A stretch of DNA of 64,000 bases, taken from assembly GCF_021283545.2 (NCBI RefSeq), contig NZ_CP128540.1, forward strand, positions 5,740,501 through 5,804,500, in the 5' to 3' direction. The stretch comes from Pseudomonas alloputida (GTDB lineage: Bacteria > Pseudomonadota > Gammaproteobacteria > Pseudomonadales > Pseudomonadaceae). Of the stretch, positions 41,601-48,943 are shown piece by piece. Below the pieces are notes generated by a model. That model was given only the letters and a program-made list of their open reading frames with translations, did not search any database and was not told the origin of the DNA. The stretch's first letter is position 1, and each line of letters opens with the position of its first letter. The position numbers were made by a program, and so were the translations under genes.

Positions 41601-44099
41601 ATTGCCCAGCAGCGCCGTTGCAGGGACTATCAGCGCCGTGTCAGTGGTGGCGAATGTAGCCAGTTGCTCAGGCGAGAGCCTGTCGCCGATTGGCATGGCG
41701 CCCCCGCCGAGAAGATCGATGGCAGCGATGTCGGCGAAGCTGAGTTTCTGGATGTTGCTCAAGCTCAGACGGCCATCTCGTCCTGCCACGGTGTCGGTGA
41801 TCAGGTGGCCCGATTCGGTACGTGTGATCAGGTACTCGTCGTGAGCACCATGCAAACTGACCAGGTTGGTGCCCGCGCCTCCGTCGATCGTGGCATCGCC
41901 GCGTCCGGCCTCGATCACGTCATCGGCAGCACCGCCCGTAATCCGATCAGCGCCACCACCGGCGTAAATGATACTTCCGCCCGCCGAGGCCTGAATGCGA
42001 TCCCCCTTGGGGCCCGCATAGATCACCGACTTGCCGGTACCGCCAATGATGTCGTTACGGCCTGTACCCCCCACAAGCACATCGTTGCCGCCACCGCCAA
42101 TCAGCAAGCTGTCGCCCGAGCCGCCCTTGATGAAAACTCCGCGTTGACCGCCGCTGGCGATGATGTCCTTACCCCGCCCGCCTTGCGCGATGGTCAGCCC
42201 GGCCTTGGCCATGTTCAGCCCAACGCCATGCTCCCCCACGATCAGTGCCGTGTCGCGCCCACCATTGCCCTGCATGTTCGCCCAATCGTCGCTGGCACTG
42301 ATCACGAATACATCGTCGCCCGCCCCGCCGTGATAGGTGTTGCTGCCACCGCCACCAACCAGCCAACTGCCCTCTGGGGCCGCGGTCAAGACATCATCGC
42401 CCGCGCTGCCGTAAAGCGTCTGTACGCCGAGCGCTGCGGCGTCCAGCGTGCTGCCTTGAGCACTCTGGCTGATGTAGGCCCTTCGGGAAGTGGGCCCGCT
42501 TGACGAAGTCAGTAGAGTGCCACCCTCCTGGGCCTCGATCCGATTACCGACGGTATCGGCGAGAAACCTCACCGCCAGTACTTCCCGGTCCTCACCATTA
42601 ACAGTGAAAGCGCCTCGGGAAATGACCTCGTTACCCTGACGCACCTCTCCTACCGGCTCGACCTGGCCGAGCTTGATCTGGCTAATGCCATGCTCCTGCA
42701 ATGCCCTTAGCTCACCGGCATCGGCACGCCCGTCGTGGTTGCCATCGACCCACACCTTCAATTGCGCCCAGACGGCGTCTTCAACGTTGATGACGCCATC
42801 GGCGTTGGCGTCAACACTTGCCAGGGCGGCGAAGCCATCCTTGAACGGCGTTTCACCAGAGCTGCCATCACTGCCTGCCTTGCCGCCGTAGTATTCGGAG
42901 AACAGCTGGCTGACGTTGCTCACCTGGCCGGTACCGTTGTCATGCACCAGCATGCCGGTCAGCCGGTCTGCCCAGCCGGTGCGGCGCAGTGAACCACTGT
43001 TATCGATATCGAACAGTACGCCTTCCTCGATACCCGTCAGACCAACGCCCTTGCCGCTGAGGTCGAGCAAGAGCGGGTCGACAAACGTGTTCACCGTGGT
43101 CATTGCTGCCAACCCGTTGAGTACCACGGCATTGCGCAGGCTGAAATCCGGTTGTTCATTGCCATCACGATAGAACTGAGCCAGATGCTGATTGGGTCGC
43201 ACGTTGGGGTCGATCTGGAGCTCGCCAGGGCGAACACCACCGGTGGCCAAACTGCCCAACTGAGCGGAGGTGAAGTCGGTGTTGTCGAGGGTGCTGTCGG
43301 TGAATGCGATACTGTGGGTCAGGCGACGATCGACGTAGCCGTTGGAGACGTCATTGCGGATATCGTCCTGGCCTTGGAGGTCGCGGCGGGATTCGGTTGT
43401 GGGGGAGATTTCGATCTGCAGTGTTTGATCAGTTGCATTATCAAAGTGACTAGCGGCTTTAAAGGCATTATTGATGGAATTGAAAAGCGAAGCTGCGGCA
43501 GCACTGATAAGGTCAGGAACACCAGTGGGTGACTCGACCCTGGATATCCACTCCTTAGCAATTAAACGGTTTTCGGCGGAAGAAACTACTGATGCCATTG
43601 CCATCATGCGGTGAGTGTGAAAGGAAAGTGTAAATTCATCCGTTAGATTCCCCGCTGAGGAAAGCACATGCCGCCAGTAGTCCTCTCGATTTTCGACAGC
43701 AATCACATCAAACACCGGACTCAACGTCCATGCCCTCTCAGGATATTCAAGGCTTTCGAAAGTTTCCTTATGAAATGCCGCGACCTCTTTTTGGCTTACC
43801 TGACCGACAATAGGACCTTTACTAATCTTCTTTAGCAACACCTCCATATATTTATTTGCCATTTCAACCCTCACCTTATCCACATCGATTTCTTGCATCG
43901 GACGACCGACACCTGCCGCTACCGACTTCATATAATTTATTGCCGCAACACCTGACAAAGAGTCCCCGCGCGCAACGCCATTTGCAAGGACAGCGTATTT
44001 GTCTCCTTTTTTTGCCAGGACATCATACATTGCATCCGGCCCCTTATCACGCAAAGCCTGACGTGCCTCATCCACATCGGACAGCTCTATCCTAATCAT
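38682..44099 (-). CDS. Large RTX protein with internal subtilisin/kexin-type protease domain (T1SS substrate)
   Basis: An 1805-residue mosaic. Residues 1-335: no recognised fold. About 340-475: EF-hand-like Asp-rich segments (FDIDNSGSLRRTGW, DANADGVINVEDAVW, DGNHDGRADAGEL). About 563-750: RTX nonapeptides (GGGGNDVLVGG). About 815-910: cadherin/VCBS-like. About 925-1255: S8 subtilase with His994 (NHATQVAG), oxyanion Asn1095 (ASGGNQ) and Ser1178 (GTSFAAP). The catalytic Asp position is Glu950 (IGQFEPGG). About 1275-1395: P/Homo B domain. About 1470-1510: second RTX block. The C-terminal ~60 residues lack Cys and should hold the secretion signal. There is no Sec signal peptide. GGAG precedes the ATG, which overlaps the upstream gene (ATGA). 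DNA for residues 1-220 is clearly more A+T rich than the rest. Confidence 0.85.
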   Translation of the reverse strand: MIRIELSDVDEARQALRDKGPDAMYDVLAKKGDKYAVLANGVARGDSLSGVAAINYMKSVAAGVGRPMQEIDVDKVRVEMANKYMEVLLKKISKGPIVGQVSQKEVAAFHKETFESLEYPERAWTLSPVFDVIAVENREDYWRHVLSSAGNLTDEFTLSFHTHRMMAMASVVSSAENRLIAKEWISRVESPTGVPDLISAAAASLFNSINNAFKAASHFDNATDQTLQIEISPTTESRRDLQGQDDIRNDVSNGYVDRRLTHSIAFTDSTLDNTDFTSAQLGSLATGGVRPGELQIDPNVRPNQHLAQFYRDGNEQPDFSLRNAVVLNGLAAMTTVNTFVDPLLLDLSGKGVGLTGIEEGVLFDIDNSGSLRRTGWADRLTGMLVHDNGTGQVSNVSQLFSEYYGGKAGSDGSSGETPFKDGFAALASVDANADGVINVEDAVWAQLKVWVDGNHDGRADAGELRALQEHGISQIKLGQVEPVGEVRQGNEVISRGAFTVNGEDREVLAVRFLADTVGNRIEAQEGGTLLTSSSGPTSRRAYISQSAQGSTLDAAALGVQTLYGSAGDDVLTAAPEGSWLVGGGGSNTYHGGAGDDVFVISASDDWANMQGNGGRDTALIVGEHGVGLNMAKAGLTIAQGGRGKDIIASGGQRGVFIKGGSGDSLLIGGGGNDVLVGGTGRNDIIGGTGKSVIYAGPKGDRIQASAGGSIIYAGGGADRITGGAADDVIEAGRGDATIDGGAGTNLVSLHGAHDEYLITRTESGHLITDTVAGRDGRLSLSNIQKLSFADIAAIDLLGGGAMPIGDRLSPEQLATFATTDTALIVPATALLGNDQPLGSSGPLRIASVSAGKGATVRLNEQGDVEVTPLPGHDGDVSFRYDLVDAAGNASMSVTEVGSAASAPLRATVTLRHEQSPADPLSGRQWYLDEINVAPVWHDFTGKGVRIGQFEPGGEFAVAPEIFDIGHPDLKPNIDPIWLQTQRTNGTLPALASNHATQVAGVMVGARNDQGGIGIAYEAKIGGHYLANKGDDLTNLGQMVNYDIANNSWGFKTDFGLTNVPEGKVDTALALAFSTTLAATNGRGGLGTIVVASGGNQRHKGGNAQGSLTNNNRHAIEVAAINAKADLSVLQAATAPFSNPGSSLLVAAPGSHVLSSGVSLEAERGASVGSAYSTTQGTSFAAPIVSGVVALMLQANPGLGYRDVQQILALSARKVDDASTQWAYNAGRNWNGGGMHASHDYGFGMIDARAAVRLAESWGSRATKANERLLTASSEPVAQQVAAGQVATLSLTLPADLLVEHVEVDVHSMVGRLGDMTLTLVSPGGTRSVLLDRTGKAPGSGDDDLGDSRSGAFKYGFMSTHHRAERSAGEWKLEVRNAVAGLPLTLDRWTLRLVGSPGTTDDVYYFTDDYANLVAENPGRAKLDDAISGTAGGRNTLNAAAVSRSISVDLASGSASIAGAALTIAPGSVQNLISGDGDDTLIAGPAGALLDGGRGYNLLKGGEGTDRFVIHRRAGGNDVLKQFETSREVIDLVGFGGSGFADLQMQQDGNSTVLDLGSGQKLTLADTTIAELRSANFRFLDAFTAAPGYFEGSPEEQTTPPVSANVLLTGGAGGVSLASDASGQLVASLAGTIYSPPTVAPSVFLVTKQEGVSDYKNTLRGFRHGIDKIDLTQVGISRFEDLHVSKVQRFKLNDFAQIHGVAVDTQAVPGQEGIVKMLYLDALEVAQVTAEDFIFAQPAMVTSEAVAVPEISALSAGSSLFAVEHSLPSLGNLVDAMAAFAPEPAGPVLIGDMSAQRIDSTIAVAA

Positions 44100-44902
44100 T
44101 TATCGACTCCATATTTTACAGCATTCATGAAAAACTCACCCACCGTCAAAACAATGTTATGCCACTCCCCTAGCCGCCCCCATAAAAACTCCACATTTAC
44201 AATTGCGTTGTCTCCGGGCATCAAAAACTCCAAATAGCAACGCGAGTAATTGGCCTTATGCTCGACCCAGTTGCAATAACCGATATATTGCATGCGCCCC
44301 TTGGCCTCCAGCCAGAAAAAGCCCTTGCGCTGATTAGGAAATGCACTATCAACTCCCTCGAGAAAATTTAGACCGAGATCTTCGTTCAGCTTGCTAGCCT
44401 GAACTAGAGGCGCAGGTGTTTCACGAAGGTAATGCTGGAGCTGTTTTCTCAACCCCGCTTCCCCATGCGGCCAAGGCTCAATTGCGACCGATATTCCATC
44501 AAAACTAAAAGACGTCGCCTCACCGTAAGAGACGGGCTGCATCTCCGGCCAACTCATTGCCATATAGAGTGACAACAAGTTTGCACCACAGCCTTTTTTG
44601 TTATTTGTAAATCCCGGCTCCCAAGAACTCTTACCCTCATACTCAGGCCAATAGATCACATACTTCCTAGGGAGCTCATAAACAACACCCGAGATCTTTC
44701 CACACACCATTGGATTAGGGGTCTTCAGCTTCTTCGGCGCCCAAGTCGGAGTAATAACAATGGCGACCAATAACCACACCACACTTAGCAACAACAACAA
44801 CTTGCTAAAACCCCACAGCACCAAACCAAATCTTCTACACAGCGCAATTAGCTTTCCGAACAGCACCTTCCCAAAGAGAAAGATATACCTATAACTAATC
44901 AT
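44096..44902 (-). CDS. Uncharacterised single-TM protein encoded just upstream of the RTX protease
   Basis: I do not recognise this 268-residue protein. It has basic N-terminal residues, one strong TM helix (LLLLLSVVWLLVAIVITPTW, about 36-55) and a ~210-residue domain predicted outside the cytoplasm. The domain has four or five Cys (MVCGKISG, KKGCGANL, YCNWVEHK, RCYLEFLM), which could form disulfides in the periplasm. The ATG at 44902 has GGAGGGG just upstream (a GTG at 44905 is also in frame). The stop overlaps the RTX start as ATGA, so the two are translationally coupled. A+T content is high (hand-counted lines 43-55% G+C). A role as an immunity, chaperone or tethering partner of the RTX N-terminus is my inference only. 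Confidence 0.7.
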   Translation of the reverse strand: MISYRYIFLFGKVLFGKLIALCRRFGLVLWGFSKLLLLLSVVWLLVAIVITPTWAPKKLKTPNPMVCGKISGVVYELPRKYVIYWPEYEGKSSWEPGFTNNKKGCGANLLSLYMAMSWPEMQPVSYGEATSFSFDGISVAIEPWPHGEAGLRKQLQHYLRETPAPLVQASKLNEDLGLNFLEGVDSAFPNQRKGFFWLEAKGRMQYIGYCNWVEHKANYSRCYLEFLMPGDNAIVNVEFLWGRLGEWHNIVLTVGEFFMNAVKYGVDK

Positions 44903-44938
44903 CACCCCTCCCTAGAGCCAGCCTGCCCATATCAGCCA

Positions 44939-45145
44939 CTAAGCAAACTTCGCTTCAGACAATGCATGAACTTTTCCAAAATTTCTTTCGTACAACACGG
45001 AAATGCTGCTCCCAGCCCCAAACGCATCTGAACCACCGAGACCGACAGCACAGCAACTCGCCATACCAGCCAATATTATTGCACTACAGATCCGCAGTAA
45101 GCTCCAAGCCGCTCTATATACAATGCACGCATTTTTATATTTCAT
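44939..45145 (-). CDS. Small hydrophobic exported peptide or lipoprotein (68 aa)
   Basis: The ATG directly abuts the HlyD stop (TAAATG), and AAGGAG lies six bases before it inside the adaptor gene, so it is probably translated. The 68 residues begin with a basic stretch (MKYKNACIVYRAAWSLLR) and one hydrophobic helix (ICSAIILAGMASCCAVGLGG). A short polar tail ending HALSEAKFA follows. MASCC is a poor lipobox (Met at -3), so it could be a lipoprotein, a signal-peptide-bearing peptide or a small membrane protein. Unrecognised. It is A+T rich like its downstream neighbour. Confidence 0.6.
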   Translation of the reverse strand: MKYKNACIVYRAAWSLLRICSAIILAGMASCCAVGLGGSDAFGAGSSISVLYERNFGKVHALSEAKFA

Positions 45146-46564
45146 TTATCGCTCCTTCAGACTTTCCTTTGCATGCCGCTGCAGGGGACTCAAGAAGAAA
45201 CTGATAACCCTGCGCCTATCCACAATCACTTCTGCACGCACAGCCATGCCCGCCGTCAACGGCAAGTCGTTATCCCCTACGCGCAAAGCTTCCTTGGCCA
45301 ACTTGATTCGAGCGCTATACAAAAGACCGTGCCTATCATCCTCAATGGCATCATCGGAAATACTCTCCACCACCCCCGGTACAACGCCATACCTGGTAAA
45401 GGTGAATGTCTCGATCTTCACTTCCACGTGCTGCCCCGGAAAAACAAAGCCGATATCTTTGTTCTCGACTTTCACTTCCACTTCCACCGGCTCGCCCGTC
45501 GGCACAATGACCATCAGTGTCTGCGCGGGTGTAACCACCCCGCCCTGTGTATGGATCGCCAACTGCTGGACGGTGCCGTCAACGGGGGATGTCAGTACCT
45601 TGAGGCGATGCCGCTGCTCGGCCTTGTTCAACTCCTGCTCAAGGGTTGCAATGCGCCGTTGCGCCTCACCGTGAAGGTCGAGCATGGCTCTGCGCAGTTG
45701 GGCAATGGCACCGCTACGGCGGTGCTGAGCAGCAAGCCGTGCAGCGTTCAGTTCGTCGATGCGCGAGCGCTGAAGTGCCAGTTCACGCTCCTGCTCCAGG
45801 CGGGCCTGCTCCTTTTCCAGGTAGGTGTGCTTGGCCACCGCCGATTCACTGAACAACAGCTTGTAATCCGCCGTCAGTTGGCGGGTGATCACCAACAGTT
45901 GCCGGAGCGCGTCAGCCCGGCCCTGGGCGGAACGGATTTCGGCAGCGCGTTGACCGATTTCGGCATCGGCCTGTTCCAGCGTGGCCTGCAACTCCAGGTA
46001 TTGCCCCTCCAGCCAGCGCTGCGCGCCTGCCTGCTGCGCGGCCGTGGCCTGCGGTATCAATGGTGCCAGGGAGGCAGGTGCCACATCGCCGTCCAGCGCA
46101 CTCAGCAGTGTGCTGGCGCGGGCCTGGTCGATCTGTGCAGCCAGCAGTTCGCTGCCCAGGCGCTTGATGTCAGCCTCGGTCAACTGCCCTTCCAGCTCGA
46201 CCAGCACATCACCTTTGCGCACCGGCTGGCCATCGACGACGTGGATCGACTGCACCACCGCGACCTCGCTGGCCTGTATCAACTTGCTCCTGCCACTGGG
46301 CACGATCTTGCCTTCGGCACTGGCGATGACATCGATCTCACCGATGCAAGCCCAGGCAAGCGCCAGCCCGATGAACATCAGCAGGCTCCACTGCAGGTAG
46401 CGCGGCAAGGGATGCACTGGCGTTTCCTGCAAGGACAGTGCCGCAGGTAAAAAGGCCAGTTCGTCGGGGTCACGTACGGGGCCGTCCATGCTCCGGCGCT
46501 TTCGCCATGCCGTCCTCCACGCATCCCGGTAGCGCTCGGCAAGGTCCTTGAACGCCACACTCAT
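45146..46564 (-). CDS. HlyD-family type I secretion adaptor
   Basis: This is the membrane-fusion component that links the inner-membrane ABC exporter to TolC. The 472-residue product has a cytoplasmic N-tail (about 55 residues), one TM (LQWSLLMFIGLALAWACIG) and a split lipoyl/barrel-sandwich domain (SEVAVVQSIHVVDGQPVRKG and VLTSPVDGTVQQLAIHTQGG). Between the halves lies a long alpha-hairpin coiled coil (about 165-310, rich in Q, E, R, L). A C-terminal beta-barrel (NKDIGFVFPGQHVEVKIETF) ends it. The start overlaps the ABC gene by four bases (ATGA). Confidence 0.93.
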   Translation of the reverse strand: MSVAFKDLAERYRDAWRTAWRKRRSMDGPVRDPDELAFLPAALSLQETPVHPLPRYLQWSLLMFIGLALAWACIGEIDVIASAEGKIVPSGRSKLIQASEVAVVQSIHVVDGQPVRKGDVLVELEGQLTEADIKRLGSELLAAQIDQARASTLLSALDGDVAPASLAPLIPQATAAQQAGAQRWLEGQYLELQATLEQADAEIGQRAAEIRSAQGRADALRQLLVITRQLTADYKLLFSESAVAKHTYLEKEQARLEQERELALQRSRIDELNAARLAAQHRRSGAIAQLRRAMLDLHGEAQRRIATLEQELNKAEQRHRLKVLTSPVDGTVQQLAIHTQGGVVTPAQTLMVIVPTGEPVEVEVKVENKDIGFVFPGQHVEVKIETFTFTRYGVVPGVVESISDDAIEDDRHGLLYSARIKLAKEALRVGDNDLPLTAGMAVRAEVIVDRRRVISFFLSPLQRHAKESLKER

Positions 46565-48705
46565 ACGGCGGCCCCGAGCTGCAGTTGATGCAGGTAGGCA
46601 TAGGTGCCCTGTGGATAACCCAGCAGCTCATCATGAGTCCCTTGCTCGATGATCTGCCCACGCTCCATGACCACGATGCGGTCGGCATGGCGTACTGCCG
46701 AAAGCCGATGGGCAATGATGATGACCGTGCGCTGCGCGCAAATCCGCGCCATGTTCTGCTGGATGATCCGTTCGGACTCATAGTCCAGCGCACTGGTGGC
46801 TTCGTCGAAAATGAGGATGCGTGGGTTGCCGAACAGCGCTCGGGCGATGGCTATGCGCTGTCGCTGCCCACCCGACAGGCTGGCGCCGTGCTCACCAATC
46901 AGGGTTTCGTAGCCATCCGGTAATTCGAGGATGAACTCGTGCGCACCCGCCAGCGTCGCTGCGGCGATTACTTCTTCAAGCGGTGCTGCTGGGTTGCCGA
47001 GGGCAATGTTCTCGCGCACGGTGCGCCGAAAAAGCACGTTGTCCTGCAACACCACGCCGATCTGCCGACGCAGTGACGCCACATCGGCTACCGCCAGGTC
47101 AGCACCGTCGGGCAATACCCGCCCCCGCTCAGGTGAGTACAGCCGCTGAATCAAGCGTGTCAGCGTGCTCTTGCCTGACCCCGAGCGACCTACAACGCCT
47201 ATCACTTCTCCGGCGGCGATCTTCAGGCTGACATCGCGCACCACTTCGCCCCCGTCCGGCCGATAGCGAAAACACACACGATCGAGCTCGATCTGCCCGA
47301 CAAGTGTGGGCAGCACCGTGCCCTTGCCTTGGTTGACCTCGGTACGGGTGTTGAGAATGTCGCCCAGGCGTTGAATCGATACCCCTGTCTGCTGGAAGCT
47401 GGTCCAGAGTTGGGCCAGGCGGATGATGGGCTGCGACACGCGCCCTGCGAGCATGTTGAAGGCGATCAGCTCGCCCACCGTGAGTGCGCCTTCGATGACC
47501 AGCCGGGCCCCCAGCCACAAGGTGGCTACCGTGACAAGCTTGCCGATCAGGCCGACGCTTTCATTGGCGAGACTGGAAAGGTTCTGGGTCTTGAAACTGG
47601 CAGATACATAAGCGGCCAACTGATCATTCCAGCGCCGGGTCACCTGAGGTTCCACGGCCATCGACTTCAGTGTGTCGATGCCGTTGACCGCCTCGACCAA
47701 GAAAGCCTGGTTCTCGGCGCCGCGTTGGAAGCTTTGATCAATCAACGCCCGCAGTAGCGGAGTAACGACCAGGGATACGAGAAAATAGAAAGGCAGCGAG
47801 CCAACGACGACCAGCGTCAACCATCCGCTATAGAGGAACATGACAGCGATGAAGACCACCGAGAACAGCACATCCAGCACTAGCGTGATGCTGTTGTTGG
47901 TCAGGAAACTTCTGATGTTCTCCAGTTCTCGCACTCGGGCAACCGAGTCACCGACTCGCCTGGCGTGAAAATAGGCGGTTGGAAGATCGATCAAATGCCT
48001 GAACAGTTTTGCACCCAGTTCGACATCGATTCTTGACGCTGTATGAGCTGCCACATAGGTACGCAACCCACTCAGCAATGTTTCAAACAGAACGACGACC
48101 AATAAACCCAAGGCGATAACATCCAGCGTGGTCAAACCGCGATGCACCAGGACTTTGTCCATTACCACCTGAAAGAACAAAGGCGTCAGCAAAGCCAGTA
48201 TCTGAATGACCAGGGAAACCACGAGCACTTCGCCAAATAGCCGCCTGTACTTCACCAGAGCAGGAATGAACCAGGTAAAGTCGAAGCGCGACAGCCCTAG
48301 GGGCAACTGGGCATCGGAGCGAACCAGAATGAGTTCTCCCGACCAGCGCACCAACAGTTCCGCGAGGGTCAGCGCTTGCGGCGCGCGGGAATGGGGGTCC
48401 TGCACCAGAACCTGCTCGCCCTCCACGCGCGCGATGATGAAGTACTCACCACGCGTATCCACTGCAATAGCGGGCAAGGGCGTCTGCTGCAGCCGGGCCG
48501 GATCGACGCTGCGGTGTTTGGCCTTGAGGCCAAGTTGCTGAAATGCCCGAAGTAGTGGGCCGGTGGAGAAACGCTCACCCGCTGCTGCATGATCGTGCTG
48601 CAACTGCTCGGCAGAGACGGCAACACCATGGTAACGCGCCAGCGTGATAAGACACACCAGCCCACTTTCAATAGTGTTGGCATTGCCATCAGATAAATCA
48701 GCCAT
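46561..48705 (-). CDS. HlyB-type type I secretion ABC transporter with degenerate C39 domain
   Basis: This is the inner-membrane ATPase that recognises and exports the T1SS substrate. The 714-residue product (MADLSDGNANTIESGLVCL; ATG at 48705 behind GAGGTGG) has an N-terminal C39-like domain (1-135). In it the catalytic Cys of the usual DCGxxC motif is Ser14 (ESGLVC), as in HlyB-like transporters that do not cleave a leader. Six TM helices (about 150-430) follow. The nucleotide-binding domain has Walker A VGRSGSGKST, signature SLSGGQRQR and Walker B ILIFDEATSALD. An upstream ATG (48756) is in frame but has no good ribosome-binding site. It is the first gene of the five-gene operon. Confidence 0.94.
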   Translation of the reverse strand: MADLSDGNANTIESGLVCLITLARYHGVAVSAEQLQHDHAAAGERFSTGPLLRAFQQLGLKAKHRSVDPARLQQTPLPAIAVDTRGEYFIIARVEGEQVLVQDPHSRAPQALTLAELLVRWSGELILVRSDAQLPLGLSRFDFTWFIPALVKYRRLFGEVLVVSLVIQILALLTPLFFQVVMDKVLVHRGLTTLDVIALGLLVVVLFETLLSGLRTYVAAHTASRIDVELGAKLFRHLIDLPTAYFHARRVGDSVARVRELENIRSFLTNNSITLVLDVLFSVVFIAVMFLYSGWLTLVVVGSLPFYFLVSLVVTPLLRALIDQSFQRGAENQAFLVEAVNGIDTLKSMAVEPQVTRRWNDQLAAYVSASFKTQNLSSLANESVGLIGKLVTVATLWLGARLVIEGALTVGELIAFNMLAGRVSQPIIRLAQLWTSFQQTGVSIQRLGDILNTRTEVNQGKGTVLPTLVGQIELDRVCFRYRPDGGEVVRDVSLKIAAGEVIGVVGRSGSGKSTLTRLIQRLYSPERGRVLPDGADLAVADVASLRRQIGVVLQDNVLFRRTVRENIALGNPAAPLEEVIAAATLAGAHEFILELPDGYETLIGEHGASLSGGQRQRIAIARALFGNPRILIFDEATSALDYESERIIQQNMARICAQRTVIIIAHRLSAVRHADRIVVMERGQIIEQGTHDELLGYPQGTYAYLHQLQLGAAV

Positions 48706-48821
48706 CACGCCACCTCTTATGAAAACCGGACATGAGGCGATACTAGCCCGAAGCAATAGGACAAACGTCCCACAAGCTTCCGACGCAAGCGTGTGACACT
48801 TCTGACTTTTAAAGTCTATTC

Positions 48822-48882
48822 GTAGGAAGTTTCCTAACGGCGAGAAATCCAGTGTAGGAAGTTACAACTTACGCCGTAGGAA
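48822..48882. promoter_or_regulatory. Repeated GTAGGAAGT sites upstream of the T1SS operon
   Basis: GTAGGAAGT occurs at 48822-48830 and 48854-48862, and GTAGGAA at 48876-48882, so starts are 32 and 22 bases apart, close to whole helical turns. The first is part of the palindrome TAGGAA-GT-TTCCTA (48823-48836). The sites lie 117-177 bases upstream of the ABC transporter ATG. This layout fits binding sites for a dimeric regulator; which one is unknown. I could not place -35/-10 boxes with confidence in 48706-48820. Confidence 0.5.
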
Positions 48883-48898
48883 TAAATAACCAGAATCA

Positions 48899-48938
48899 GA
48901 CATATCCACTCTAGACCGGGTCTTTGAGTGGATATGTC
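48899..48938. terminator. 12-bp inverted repeat after waaA (probable terminator or barrier)
   Basis: GACATATCCACT (48899-48910) and AGTGGATATGTC (48927-48938) are exact reverse complements around 16 bases. It begins 5 bases beyond the waaA stop. Only a scattered T-rich stretch (GGTTATTTATTCC on the minus strand) follows, so it is not a classic terminator and may also belong to the control region of the T1SS operon. Confidence 0.55.
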
Positions 48939-48943
48939 GGTTA

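Noticed and set aside
41664..42503. Plus-strand frame of 279 codons opposite the RTX repeats
   Set aside because: Reverse-strand shadow of Gly/Asp repeat codons; no ribosome-binding site or motif.
38682..44099. RTX protein considered as a LapA-type giant adhesin
   Set aside because: There is no N-terminal retention module with a double-Ala LapG site, no long Ig-like repeat array, and it carries a protease with a P domain.
44939..45145. 68-aa peptide considered as a double-glycine bacteriocin or microcin
   Set aside because: Although it has GLGG, the exporter's C39 domain lacks the catalytic Cys and the peptide's N-terminus is a hydrophobic export signal, not a double-Gly leader.
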